From NCBI RefSeq assembly GCF_008807075.1, contig NZ_CP035632.1, forward strand, positions 1,984,001 through 2,048,000: DNA of 64,000 bases, in the 5' to 3' direction. Both the position numbers and the translations under genes were made by a program. The stretch is from Synechococcus sp. RSCCF101. GTDB taxonomy: Bacteria > Cyanobacteriota > Cyanobacteriia > PCC-6307 > Cyanobiaceae. Under the pieces are notes generated by a model that was not told where the DNA came from, searched no databases, and saw only the letters and a list, made by a program, of their open reading frames with translations. Shown here piece by piece: positions 45,644 to 55,818 of the stretch; position 1 is the stretch's first letter, and every line of letters starts with the position of its first letter.

Positions 45644-46155
45644 CAGACGGGCGCCAGGCGACGCCAGAGCAGCAGCAGGGGCGAGCAGCAGAGCGGAGCC
45701 AGCAGAGCGGTGATCAGCACCTGGAGCACGGCGGTGACCAGAACGCCATCGAGGGCGGAGGAGGACATCCGCGGCCAGTCGGCGATCCAGAGCTGGGCCA
45801 GAACGCTCAGGTTGAGCAGCGCGGCCCCCAGCAGAGCGAGCAGACCGAGATTGAGGCTGCGCTGGATCGGAGGGGCGCGCAACCCGATCCTTCCGTACCA
45901 CCAGCCCAGCAGCAGCAGAGCGGGCAGAACGCTCGGACCATCCAGATGCAGCGCGTCCACCAGCAGACCGAGGGCCAGAGCCATCAGCAGGCCGGAGCGG
46001 CGCCCATCCACGAGCGCCCAGGGCAGCAGCCACAGCACCGACCAGCAGGGCGGCACGCCATCGAGCCGGAGCAGGGGCGGGTTCCCCAGCTGCAGCAGCG
46101 GCACCAGCAGAACAGGACCCAGACAGAGGGGGCGGCGGATCAGCTGACCTCTCAT
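45643..46155 (-). CDS. mreD: rod-shape protein MreD
   Basis: A 170-residue membrane protein with about five spans and little motif content, assigned mainly from its position after mreC (4-base ATGA overlap) and its hydrophobic profile. It works with MreB, MreC and RodA in lateral wall synthesis. It could be described as MreD-like since sequence conservation in this family is low. Confidence 0.8.
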   Translation of the reverse strand: MRGQLIRRPLCLGPVLLVPLLQLGNPPLLRLDGVPPCWSVLWLLPWALVDGRRSGLLMALALGLLVDALHLDGPSVLPALLLLGWWYGRIGLRAPPIQRSLNLGLLALLGAALLNLSVLAQLWIADWPRMSSSALDGVLVTAVLQVLITALLAPLCCSPLLLLWRRLAPV

Positions 46156-46895
46156 GGCAGGCGGCGGATCTGGACCCAGTCGATCGCCGCCACGGGGGCG
46201 CTGGGCTGCAGCAGGGCGGTGGGAGCGGGCACGCTGCGCTCATCGAGCGAGGCGATCACCCCCACGGGCAGGTTGGCCGGCACCAGGGTGCTGGCCGGGG
46301 AGGTGGTGACCACATCGCCGACGCGCACCTGAGGGTCCTTGTCGAGGAAACGCAGCACCGGCCGGCTGGAGCCGGCCCCCTCCAGCAGGCCGTGGCGACG
46401 GGTGCGGGGCACCCAGACGCCCACATCACTGCCGCGGGCCGTGAGCAGGCGGACCCTGGCGGTGCTCGGGGTGACACTGGCCAGGGTGCCGATCAGACCG
46501 CCGGGGCCCATCACGGCATCGCCGGCCTGCAGACCGTGCAGTGAGCCGCGACCGAGCTCCAGCTGCTGCCACCACCCCGCGGTGGAGCGGGAGATCACCG
46601 GTGCGGCGATGAGGGTGGCGTCCGCATCCGCCAGGTCCAGCAGCCCGCGCAGCCGGGCGTTGTCCCGCTCCAGCAGGGACAGGCGGGTGCGCTGCTCGAG
46701 GCTCGTGGCCGAGTCGATCCACTGCCGCTGGGCCGGACCGGGCCAGAAGGGCCGACTGATCAGGGCATAGAGATCGGCCGGGCCGGCCCCCTTGCCGAAG
46801 CGCACGAGCACCAGGGCGGCCAGAGCGACCAGCCAGGGCAGGCTCTGCTGGATGCGCCCGACGGACGGGCGGCGCAGCCAGCGCCAGGAGGGCAT
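46152..46895 (-). CDS. mreC: rod-shape protein MreC
   Basis: A 247-residue bitopic protein: a short cytoplasmic tail, one membrane helix (LPWLVALAALVLVRF), a coiled-coil segment (LSLLERDNARLRGLLDL) and a periplasmic double beta-barrel with GDAVMGPGGLIGTLASV and VGDVVTTSPASTLVP. It scaffolds the wall-elongation complex. It lies five bases downstream of mreB in the standard mreBCD order. Confidence 0.93.
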   Translation of the reverse strand: MPSWRWLRRPSVGRIQQSLPWLVALAALVLVRFGKGAGPADLYALISRPFWPGPAQRQWIDSATSLEQRTRLSLLERDNARLRGLLDLADADATLIAAPVISRSTAGWWQQLELGRGSLHGLQAGDAVMGPGGLIGTLASVTPSTARVRLLTARGSDVGVWVPRTRRHGLLEGAGSSRPVLRFLDKDPQVRVGDVVTTSPASTLVPANLPVGVIASLDERSVPAPTALLQPSAPVAAIDWVQIRRLP

Positions 46896-46900
46896 GGCGA

Positions 46901-47947
46901 TCAGGTCGTGGCGCGGGCGAAGTCAGGGGTGTCGAGCACGCGCTGGAGGCGCTTGTAGTCCTCCAGCACCTGACCGCAGCCGTTGACCACACACAGCAGG
47001 GGGTCCTCGGCGATGTGGGTGAGGATGCCGGTCTCGTGGCTGATCAGCTCACTGATGCCGCGCACCAGGGCGCCGCCGCCGGCCAGCATGATGCCGCGAT
47101 CGACGATGTCGGCCGCCAGCTCGGGCGGGGTGCGCTCGAGGGTGCGCTTCACCGCCTCGACGATCACGTTGAGCGGTTCGGCCATCGCTTCCCGCAGGTC
47201 GCCGGCACGCACCGTGATGGTGCGGGGCAGGCCGGAGAGCAGGTGGAGGCCACGCACGTCCATCGTCTCCTCGTCGAAGCCGTTGTCCGGGAAGGCGGAG
47301 CCGATGCGGATCTTGATCTCCTCCGCGGTGCGCTCGCCCACCACGAGGTTGTGCACCTTCTTGAGATAGACGCTGATCGAATCGCTCAGTTCGTCGCCGG
47401 CCACGCGCACCGACTCCGAGAGCACGGTGCCGCCGAGGCTGAGCACAGCCACTTCGGTGGTGCCGCCGCCGATGTCGACGATCATGGTGCCGATCGGATC
47501 GGTCACCGGCAGGCCGGCACCGATGGCCGCGGCCACCGGTTCATCGATCAGGTGCACCTCGCGGGCGCCGGCGAGGCCGGCCTCCCGCACGGCCCGGCGC
47601 TCGACGCCGGTCACACCGCTGGGGATGCCCACCACCAGGCGCGGCGCCACGATGCCGCGGCCCTCATTGCCCTTCTGGATGAAGGACTTGATCATCTGCT
47701 CGGCGGCGTCGAAATCGGCGATCACGCCATCGCGCAGGGGACGCACCGCGCGGATGTTGCCCGGCGTGCGGCCGAGCATCAGCTTGGCTTCATCCCCGAC
47801 GGCGAGCGGAGCGTTGCGCTCCAGGTCCATCGCCACCACCGAGGGCTCCTGCAGCACGATGCCGCGGCCGGAGACATAGATCAGTGTGTTGGCGGTTCCC
47901 AGGTCGATGCCGATGTCGCGCGAGAGCTGGAAACGACGCAGAAACAC
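46901..47947 (-). CDS. mreB: actin-like cell-shape protein MreB
   Basis: A 348-residue bacterial actin. The phosphate-1 motif DIGIDLGTANTLIYV, the VDIGGGTTEVAVL phosphate-2 motif and the adenosine motif LAGGGALVRG are intact. It begins with GTG, followed by the membrane-binding FLRRFQLSRD. It is first in the mreB-mreC-mreD-binding-protein run and diverges from ssb. Confidence 0.97.
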   Translation of the reverse strand: MFLRRFQLSRDIGIDLGTANTLIYVSGRGIVLQEPSVVAMDLERNAPLAVGDEAKLMLGRTPGNIRAVRPLRDGVIADFDAAEQMIKSFIQKGNEGRGIVAPRLVVGIPSGVTGVERRAVREAGLAGAREVHLIDEPVAAAIGAGLPVTDPIGTMIVDIGGGTTEVAVLSLGGTVLSESVRVAGDELSDSISVYLKKVHNLVVGERTAEEIKIRIGSAFPDNGFDEETMDVRGLHLLSGLPRTITVRAGDLREAMAEPLNVIVEAVKRTLERTPPELAADIVDRGIMLAGGGALVRGISELISHETGILTHIAEDPLLCVVNGCGQVLEDYKRLQRVLDTPDFARATT

Positions 47948-48104
47948 GGAGAATCCCGGAAGGGCGTTGAATCATACGGACCGTTCCGGGGCGGGTCCGG
48001 AGCCACGGCCTGAGACGCGTCGGCCCGGCCGGGGAAGTGTTTGAACGGTGAGGCACGGAAGCGTGCCGCATCATTGATCCATCACCAGCAGAAGGAACCG
48101 AATC

Positions 48105-48503
48105 ATGGGTGTGAATTCCGTGACCCTCGTCGGCCGTGCCGGCCGGGACCCCGACGTGCGCTACTTCGAATCGGGGAGCGTCGTGGCCAATCTGACCCTG
48201 GCCGTGAACCGCCGCAGCCGGGATGACGAACCCGACTGGTTCAATCTCGAGATCTGGGGCAAGCAGGCCCAGGTGGCGGCGGATTACGTCCGCAAGGGAT
48301 CCCTGCTCGGGATCATCGGCAGCTTCAAGCTCGACCGCTGGACCGACCGTGCCACCGGTGAGGAGCGCAGCAAGCCCGTGGTGCGGGTGGACCGTCTCGA
48401 ACTGCTGGGCTCCCGCCGGGACAGCGAAGCCGGCGCCGCCTCGATGGATGAGGGCGGTGGCTACGGAGGCGGAGCGCCGAGCGAGGCGGAAGTGCCCTTC
48501 TGA
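48105..48503 (+). CDS. ssb: single-stranded DNA-binding protein
   Basis: A 132-residue OB-fold protein. The N-terminus VNSVTLVGRAGRDPDVRY and WFNLEIWGKQA are typical; the acidic-aromatic tail EAEVPF replaces the usual DDDIPF and should still dock partner proteins. It stands alone, diverging from mreB across about 157 bases. Confidence 0.95.
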   Translation: MGVNSVTLVGRAGRDPDVRYFESGSVVANLTLAVNRRSRDDEPDWFNLEIWGKQAQVAADYVRKGSLLGIIGSFKLDRWTDRATGEERSKPVVRVDRLELLGSRRDSEAGAASMDEGGGYGGGAPSEAEVPF

Positions 48504-48518
48504 AGACGCGGGCGCGTC

Positions 48519-49178
48519 TCAGTCGCTGGTGTGGCGGCGGCGCCAGGCCCTGAGGCCCAGCCAGATACCGCCGCCGACCACCGCCACCACCAGCAGCACC
48601 TTGATCACCTTCGACACCGGCTCGATCCAGAGCTCGACGCGGGCGTAGCTCTCGCCCAGGGCGATGCCGGCAACGGTGAGCAGGATGGTCCAGATCAGGC
48701 TGCCGGCCGTGGTCCAGATCAGGAACGGCACCATCGGCATCATCTCCACACCGGCCGGCACGGAGATGAGGGTGCGGATGCCGGGCACCAGCCGGCCCCA
48801 GAACACCAGGGCCGAGCCGTAGCGGGAGAACCAGCGCCGCGAGCGGGCCAGATCGTCGGGGCTGATGCCGAGCCAGCGGCCGTGGCGCCCCAGCCAGTGC
48901 TCGAGCCGCTCCTCGTTCACCAGCCGGCCGATGCCGTACCAGGGGAAGGCACCGAGCACGGTGCCGGCCAGGCCGGCCAGCACCACCGGAATGAACTGCA
49001 GCTGCCCCTGCTGCACGTAAAAGCCCCCCAGAGGCATGATCAGCTCCGAGGGGATGGGGGGGAACAGATTCTCCAGAAACATCGCCGCGAAGATCGAGCC
49101 GTACCCCAGCCACTGGTTGGCGGCCACGGCCTGCCCGATCAGCTCGGGCAGGCGGGTGACCAGGTCGGTGAGGCTCAT
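48519..49178 (-). CDS. DedA-family membrane protein
   Basis: A 219-residue membrane protein of the DedA/SNARE-associated family. The key stretch FLENLFPPIPSELIMPLGG (around residues 34-52) and the second-half GRLVPGIRTLISVPAG with its conserved Arg are both present. Recent work links the family to lipid (undecaprenyl phosphate or phospholipid) flipping and proton-dependent export; the substrate here is unknown. The ATG at 49178 is taken because the frame upstream lacks family features. It converges with ssb. Confidence 0.92.
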   Translation of the reverse strand: MSLTDLVTRLPELIGQAVAANQWLGYGSIFAAMFLENLFPPIPSELIMPLGGFYVQQGQLQFIPVVLAGLAGTVLGAFPWYGIGRLVNEERLEHWLGRHGRWLGISPDDLARSRRWFSRYGSALVFWGRLVPGIRTLISVPAGVEMMPMVPFLIWTTAGSLIWTILLTVAGIALGESYARVELWIEPVSKVIKVLLVVAVVGGGIWLGLRAWRRRHTSD

Positions 49179-49242
49179 CGGCGCGGGGGTGCTGTCCGGG
49201 TCATCGTCCGCGTTCGGGCGGGATCCGGCGAGCGCTCCGGGA

Positions 49243-50676
<1,434 letters not shown>

Positions 50677-50766
50677 GACGTGCAAAACTCCCTCGCGGGG
50701 AGGCGATGTTGTTCAAAAACCGCGGAGGGCCGAGGCTTCGGGCTCCAGTGGCGACACCCTACAAGG

Positions 50767-51246
50767 ATGAAGAGTTGGCTCGCTGATGCCGCCGCCACGG
50801 AGGATCTGGGGCGTGATCTGATCAACCGGCTGCTGCCAGGGGCCAACGCAACCGAGCCGTTGCCGGGACCGGCGACGCTGCCGGTTCTGCTGCTGCGGGG
50901 CGCCCTCGGGGCCGGCAAGACCTGCCTGACCCGGGGCCTGGCCCGGGGTCTGGGCATCGAGGAGCCGATCACCAGCCCCACCTTCGCGCTCGCCCAGCAC
51001 TACAGCGGCTGGCGGCACGGAACCGAAACCGCCCTGGTGCACCTCGACCTCTACCGGCTCGAGCAGCCGGCGGCGGCCGATGAGCTGTTTCTGCAGGAGC
51101 AGGAGCAGGCCGAGGAGCGGGGCGCGCTGCTGGTGGTGGAGTGGCCCGAGCGCCTCTCCTTCACGCCGCCCGGGAGCTGGACGGTGCAGCTGGAGATCGT
51201 GGCGGAGGGCCGGCTGGCGCGGCTCAGCGCTGCAACAGCGCCCTGA
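50767..51246 (+). CDS. tsaE: tRNA t6A biosynthesis ATPase TsaE
   Basis: A 159-residue ATPase of the threonylcarbamoyladenosine pathway. The P-loop GALGAGKT, the SPTF switch in ITSPTFALAQ, and HLDLYRL are the diagnostic motifs. The ATG at 50767 gives the normal N-terminus. Its end overlaps the convergent sugar kinase by 23 bases. Confidence 0.93.
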   Translation: MKSWLADAAATEDLGRDLINRLLPGANATEPLPGPATLPVLLLRGALGAGKTCLTRGLARGLGIEEPITSPTFALAQHYSGWRHGTETALVHLDLYRLEQPAAADELFLQEQEQAEERGALLVVEWPERLSFTPPGSWTVQLEIVAEGRLARLSAATAP

Positions 51247-52225
51247 CGGCGTCCGCGTCGGGCTGAGGTTCGATGGCGCCCTCGCCGCCGCAGGTGAGCG
51301 CGCCGCAGGCAGAGGCGAAGCGGATCGCCTCCTCCAGGGGAGCCGCGGCAGCCGAATCGATCATGCCGGGGTCCTCGGCCAGCCGGTGCAGCAGACCGGC
51401 GGTGAAGGCATCGCCCGCGCCGGTGGTGTCCCGCACCGGCACAGCCAGCGCCGGGCACGCCCCCTCGAGCCGGCCATTGCTCCAGCGCACCGGCCGGGAG
51501 CCATCACTGATCACCACCAGACAGGCCTGATCGGGGCGACGGGGCAGAGCCCGATGCACCACCACCGGATCCCGGCTGGCGAAGAGCCACTCGGCCTCCT
51601 CGGCCGCCAGCTTGAGCACCGCCACGCGCGGCAGAACAGCCAGGATCGGGTGGCGGGCCTGGGCTGCGGAGCAGGGCCAGAAGGTGGGCCGCCAGTTCAC
51701 GTCCATGGCGATGGGCACCCCGGCCGCCTCCGCCATGGCCATGGCCAGCGCGTGCGCGCGGGCCGCAGGGCCGCCCGCCATCGGGATGGTGCCCACGAGC
51801 AGCCAGGCGGCCCGGGGGAGCAGCGCCTCCAGCACCGGTTGCAGGGCGTCGGGGTTCAGGGCCTGATCGGCGAAGCCGGCGCCGCGATCACCCATGAAGC
51901 CGCCGAAGCAGCGCTCCCCGGCCGCATCGCGCGACACCAGCACCACCCGGGTGGGGCGATCCGGGTCCGCCTGCAGGCCATCGGGGCGCACACCCCGCTG
52001 CTGGAAGAGGGCCCGGAAGCGGCGACCGGCGTCGTCCTGCCCAAGACGCGCGACCAACGCAGAGTCTGTACCCAGCCGCGCGAGGGCACAGGCCACGTTG
52101 GCCGGCGCACCGCCCAGGCAGTCGCTGGAGGGTCCGATCCGCACATCACCACCCGGCGGCCCGAGCCGATCGATCAGGGCCTCACCCAGACAGATCACCA
52201 AGGCGGGGGCGGCGGCAGGGCTCAT
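51224..52225 (-). CDS. PfkB-family carbohydrate kinase (fructokinase-like)
   Basis: A 333-residue ribokinase-superfamily kinase. N-terminal CLGEALIDRLGPPGG, GGAPANVACALARLG and the C-terminal catalytic TTGAGDAFTAG are intact. Fructokinases share the GEALID start, so fructose is the best guess for substrate. The ATG overlaps the mutY stop (ATGA), giving an unusual but tight coupling. Confidence 0.9.
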   Translation of the reverse strand: MSPAAAPALVICLGEALIDRLGPPGGDVRIGPSSDCLGGAPANVACALARLGTDSALVARLGQDDAGRRFRALFQQRGVRPDGLQADPDRPTRVVLVSRDAAGERCFGGFMGDRGAGFADQALNPDALQPVLEALLPRAAWLLVGTIPMAGGPAARAHALAMAMAEAAGVPIAMDVNWRPTFWPCSAAQARHPILAVLPRVAVLKLAAEEAEWLFASRDPVVVHRALPRRPDQACLVVISDGSRPVRWSNGRLEGACPALAVPVRDTTGAGDAFTAGLLHRLAEDPGMIDSAAAAPLEEAIRFASACGALTCGGEGAIEPQPDADAVRALLQR

Positions 52226-53508
52226 GGCTCCAGGGGCAAAACCGGGCTCGATCCGGCCGGCGCAACGCGGAACCAGCCGGGTTCCGCGGCGGCGAGCCAG
52301 TCGCGCAGGGCCGCGATGATGCGGCTGTTGGCCGCCGGAAAGGGGTAGCGCTCAAGCTCGGACACCGCCACCCAGCGCACCTGCTGAGAGGCGAGGGGCC
52401 GGGGCACGCCGGAGCGCCAGCGGCAGAGGTGCACCAGGAAGCGGAGTCGCTTGTGGCTGTAGGCGTGGTCGAGCTCGATCAGGGGCTCGGCCACATCCAC
52501 CTCGATGGCGAGCTCCTCGCGCAGTTCGCGGACGATGGTGGCTTCGATCGCCTCGCCGGGCTCCTGCTTGCCGCCGGGAAACTCCCAGAGGCCGCCGAGC
52601 AGACCTTCATCGAGGCGCTGATCGATCAGCACCTCCCGCCGCTCGTTGAACACCACCCCCACGCCCACGACGTGGTGCGGCACCGGTCGCCGATCGGCCT
52701 TCACGGGGTAGCGGTCCACAGTTCCGGCAGCGTAGGCAGCGCACCACGGCCGCCAGGGACAGCGCTCGCAGGCGGGCGCGCGCGGGGTGCAGACGGTGGC
52801 CCCGAGATCCATCAGCGCCTGGTTGAAATCGCGCGGGCGAGCGGGATCCAGCAGGGTGTCGCTCCAGCTCCAGAACAGGGCCCCGGCCCGGGCCGGTGGG
52901 GTGGGGCAGGCGAGCAGGCGGGCCAGCACACGCTTCACGTTGCCATCGAGGATCGCCTCCGGCGCATCGAAGGCCGAGGAGAGGATGCCGGCGGCGGTGG
53001 TGCGACCCAGCCCGGGCAGGGCGAGCCAGTCGGCCAGATCCTGAGGCCAGGGCGCACCGGTCACTGCGGCACGTTCCTCCAGCTGCTGGGCCGCCTGCTG
53101 CAGACGGCGGGCCCGGCTGTAGTACCCCAGCCCCTGCCAGACCAGCAGCACCTGATCCGGTGGGGCGGCCGCCAGGGTCGCCCGATCCGGGAAGGCCTCC
53201 ATCCAGCGCCGCCAGTAGGGCCGCATCACCCGCAGCTGGGTCTGCTGCAGCATCACCTCGGCGATCCAGCACGCCTGGACACTGAGCTGCTCACCAGGCT
53301 CGGGCCACCTGCCGGCCCTGGTGACCATCCAGGGCTTCTGTGCCGGATCGCGCCTGCCGTGGACTTCCCACCAGGCCAACAGCGAGGCGGCCAGCGCAGG
53401 CGCCTCTCTGCTGAGGTTGGACGTCGTCAGCGGCAACGGCTGGCCGTTCGAGACACGTGGGGCCGAGCGAGGGTGAGGCCAGGAGCCATCGAGGAAGGGC
53501 CTACGCAA
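52222..53508 (-). CDS. mutY: A/G-specific adenine glycosylase with C-terminal Nudix domain
   Basis: A 428-residue MutY-type enzyme removing adenine opposite 8-oxoguanine. The helix-hairpin-helix LPGLGRTTAAGI, the catalytic Asp in LDGNVKRVL (about residue 186) and a complete 4Fe-4S loop (C-x6-C-x2-C-x5-C, about 238-256) are seen. The C-terminal half contains a near-complete Nudix box (GKQEPGE...REELRE-type, about 311-333; the late Gly is Ala), so 8-oxo-dGTP hydrolysis may be fused. The start is uncertain: the frame opens with TTG and has no in-frame ATG before the catalytic domain. It overlaps dmeF by 8 bases. Confidence 0.92.
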   Translation of the reverse strand: MRRPFLDGSWPHPRSAPRVSNGQPLPLTTSNLSREAPALAASLLAWWEVHGRRDPAQKPWMVTRAGRWPEPGEQLSVQACWIAEVMLQQTQLRVMRPYWRRWMEAFPDRATLAAAPPDQVLLVWQGLGYYSRARRLQQAAQQLEERAAVTGAPWPQDLADWLALPGLGRTTAAGILSSAFDAPEAILDGNVKRVLARLLACPTPPARAGALFWSWSDTLLDPARPRDFNQALMDLGATVCTPRAPACERCPWRPWCAAYAAGTVDRYPVKADRRPVPHHVVGVGVVFNERREVLIDQRLDEGLLGGLWEFPGGKQEPGEAIEATIVRELREELAIEVDVAEPLIELDHAYSHKRLRFLVHLCRWRSGVPRPLASQQVRWVAVSELERYPFPAANSRIIAALRDWLAAAEPGWFRVAPAGSSPVLPLEP

Positions 53509-54481
53509 GGGCCGGATGCAACGCTCTCGCGTCGTCCGGCTCCATGCAGGGCTCGCCTCGGCAGGGATTGACTTCCATCACAACGTGAGACAGCTGAGGA
53601 ACGCCGGCAAGAAGTGCCTTGTAGTGAGCTGGAGGCTTCGGGTGGTGCGTGACCAGCGCAATCGATGCGGACAGATGGCCACTGCTCAGCCGCCAGACAT
53701 GGAGGTCGCACACGCGATTGTCCGAGTCATTCTCAATGCGTGCGGTGATCTCCCGTCTCACCCCGTCGCCGGCTGAGGCGTCCAGCAAGATGGCGCTGGA
53801 GTCACGAATCAACTCCCAGGCCCAGCGCGAGATGACCAGAGCTCCAACACATCCCATCAGGGCATCCATCCAGATCCATCCCAGCACCTTGCCGCAGGCG
53901 AGAGCAACAATCGCGAGCACCGAGGTCAGCGCATCCGCGAGCACGTGGATGTAGGCCGCTTTGAGGTTGAGGTCATGATGATGCTCGTGGTGACTGTGTC
54001 CATGGGCGTGGCCATGGCCGTGACCTCCATGGCGATCAAGGATCAAGGCGCTGGCCAGATTCACAACCAATCCCAGAACAGCCACCGCGATGGCCTGATT
54101 GAAGAAGATGGCATGAGGAGCGAACAGTCGCTCCAGCGACTCAACAATCATCAGCACCGCAACAACGCCCAGTGCAACAGCGCTGGCGAAGCCGGCAAGG
54201 ACCTCCACCTTCCCGGTCCCGAAGGTGTAGAACGGGTCCGAGGCATGTCGCCTGGCGTAGCGGTACGCGAAAACGGTGATCGCGAACGCGGCGACATGGG
54301 TGAACATGTGCCAGCCATCGGCCAGAAGCGCCATCGAGCCAAACAACGAGCCCGTGACGATCTCGACGACCATCGTGATGGCGGTGATGGCCATCACAAT
54401 CCTGCTGGCTCTCTCAGCACGACGATGGTCGGACGAGAAGTTATGCGAATGCTGCCATTCACCCAGCGAGTGACGATGCAT
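53501..54481 (-). CDS. dmeF: CDF-family metal exporter (DmeF-like)
   Basis: A 326-residue cation diffusion facilitator. The start MHRHSLGEWQHSHNF is typical of DmeF Co(II)/Ni(II) exporters. Six membrane helices include metal-site residues in LADGWHMFTH and in HVLADALTS, and a His-rich loop (HGGHGHGHAHGHSHHEHHHD) lies between helices IV and V. The C-terminal domain ends with a Cys pair (CRGEPC). GC content looks lower than in neighbours, hinting at transfer. Upstream, CCAGGC/GCCTGG (54516-54532) forms a small hairpin that might be an operator. No regulator gene is adjacent. Confidence 0.85.
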   Translation of the reverse strand: MHRHSLGEWQHSHNFSSDHRRAERASRIVMAITAITMVVEIVTGSLFGSMALLADGWHMFTHVAAFAITVFAYRYARRHASDPFYTFGTGKVEVLAGFASAVALGVVAVLMIVESLERLFAPHAIFFNQAIAVAVLGLVVNLASALILDRHGGHGHGHAHGHSHHEHHHDLNLKAAYIHVLADALTSVLAIVALACGKVLGWIWMDALMGCVGALVISRWAWELIRDSSAILLDASAGDGVRREITARIENDSDNRVCDLHVWRLSSGHLSASIALVTHHPKPPAHYKALLAGVPQLSHVVMEVNPCRGEPCMEPDDARALHPALA

Positions 54482-54582
54482 GGATCGACGATTCGTAGCC
54501 TTCTGGACCCTACGCCCAGGCTTTGCGCCTGGCTTCACGCCTGACGATGATCACCTGAAGGAGATTCGCTGGTGCAACTTGC

Positions 54583-55734
54583 TCAGCCGCCAGTGCTCAC
54601 GCTCGTCTCCCACTCGGCCCGGAGGCTCGCCTCACTCCAGCCATGGCGACCCGCCTGGGTGCGGAAGAACGGCTCCCAGTGGCTCTCCAGCACGTCCACC
54701 TCCTCGGCCCCCGAGCGCAGGCTGCGCCAGCCTGAGGCACCTGGCATCCGGCAGGCCCTCCCGCCCGGCAGTGGTTGGGTGCCCTGAACGGCGCGCGCGA
54801 GGCGGTCCGACTTGTCCCGCACCGCCTCCATCGGACCGAAGTGGGACGGGTCGATGCACAGATAGAAGCTGCCTCCGACCGAGGCGCCCTGGGCAGAGCC
54901 ATTGACGAACTGCGCCAGGGTCGGCACCTCCGGTGTGATCGTCCCAAGCGGGTTGATCACCGACTCCATCGACTCCAGGAACAGGTTCAGCATGTAGAGC
55001 CTGGGCTCATGCAGGTTCTGGAAACAGCTCTGATCGAAGACCCGCCCATACCCCTCGACCGGCCTGGCGTACGGGGCCAGATCGTTGCTGAGCTGGCCGG
55101 TGATCGTATCGATGACGGAATTGTCGCGCACCTTCGTGCCCTGCAGAACGGCCTGGGCGGTGTCGCCGTCATACCACTCGCAGACCTTCGTGCTCATCCA
55201 GACCGGGGGTTCGTCTCCCCCCGGGCAAATGCCATCCAGCGGACCCACCTGCAACACGTTGCCCATCCCGCCGAGCGGCGAGGCCATCGGGACACTGTTG
55301 TTGGCCGTCATCGCCCAGCAGTCCTTCTCGTGGGCCAGCCAGGCGTAGGACGAGAAGCTGCCGGCATCGTTGTGGTTGGCACCGAAGACGATGGCCAGGC
55401 CGTGCTCCTTGGCCTTGGCGATGGCGGCGCGGGCCATCCGTGTGAGCGTGAAGTAGCCCGAGGAGCGGTGACCATCAAAGGCAGCCCAGGTGGGCCCCTC
55501 TTTCACCAGCTCGGGCTCAGCCGTGATGTCGAGCTGGCCCTGGCGGAAGGTGAGATCGATCGCCTCGTAGACGCCCAGCCCCTGGTTCAGCTTCCCCTGG
55601 CGCATCCCGATGATCAGCGCATCGGCCACGGCATCGCCATGCTCCTCGCTGGCACCGTTGGCCATCCAGACTCGCTTGAGGCAGTAACGCATGAAGTCGG
55701 CATTGACGCTGCAGGTCTTCACCTGGGCTGACAT
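54583..55734 (-). CDS. Ldh2/MdlD-type NAD(P)-dependent oxidoreductase
   Basis: A 383-residue member of the malate/L-lactate dehydrogenase (Ldh2) family, structurally unrelated to classical LDH; members act on malate, lactate, ureidoglycolate, sulfolactate or cyclic imino acids. Matching segments are ANHNDAGSFSSYAW, MTANNSVPMASPLGG and NLFLESM. The usual catalytic SHG near residue 45 is not seen; the equivalent region reads GKLNQGLG. It diverges from the amidinotransferase gene, with 84 bases between the starts, suggesting a shared pathway. Substrate is not known. Confidence 0.8.
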   Translation of the reverse strand: MSAQVKTCSVNADFMRYCLKRVWMANGASEEHGDAVADALIIGMRQGKLNQGLGVYEAIDLTFRQGQLDITAEPELVKEGPTWAAFDGHRSSGYFTLTRMARAAIAKAKEHGLAIVFGANHNDAGSFSSYAWLAHEKDCWAMTANNSVPMASPLGGMGNVLQVGPLDGICPGGDEPPVWMSTKVCEWYDGDTAQAVLQGTKVRDNSVIDTITGQLSNDLAPYARPVEGYGRVFDQSCFQNLHEPRLYMLNLFLESMESVINPLGTITPEVPTLAQFVNGSAQGASVGGSFYLCIDPSHFGPMEAVRDKSDRLARAVQGTQPLPGGRACRMPGASGWRSLRSGAEEVDVLESHWEPFFRTQAGRHGWSEASLRAEWETSVSTGG

Positions 55735-55818
55735 CAGCAGCTGATTGAGGAGTCGCGCAGGCTAGCCATGCCGGTCCCGGCGTCCTGGTTACGATCGCCT
55801 TTGACAGAACTCCATATC

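Noticed and set aside
45644-46243. Upstream extension of the sugar-binding-protein frame
   Set aside because: This part lies over mreD in another frame; the signal peptide and lipobox begin after the Met at 45643.
50677-50766. Possible SAH or SAM riboswitch upstream of ahcY
   Set aside because: The conserved core of the SAH riboswitch could not be aligned to the leader, which is also only about 80 bases and shared with tsaE.
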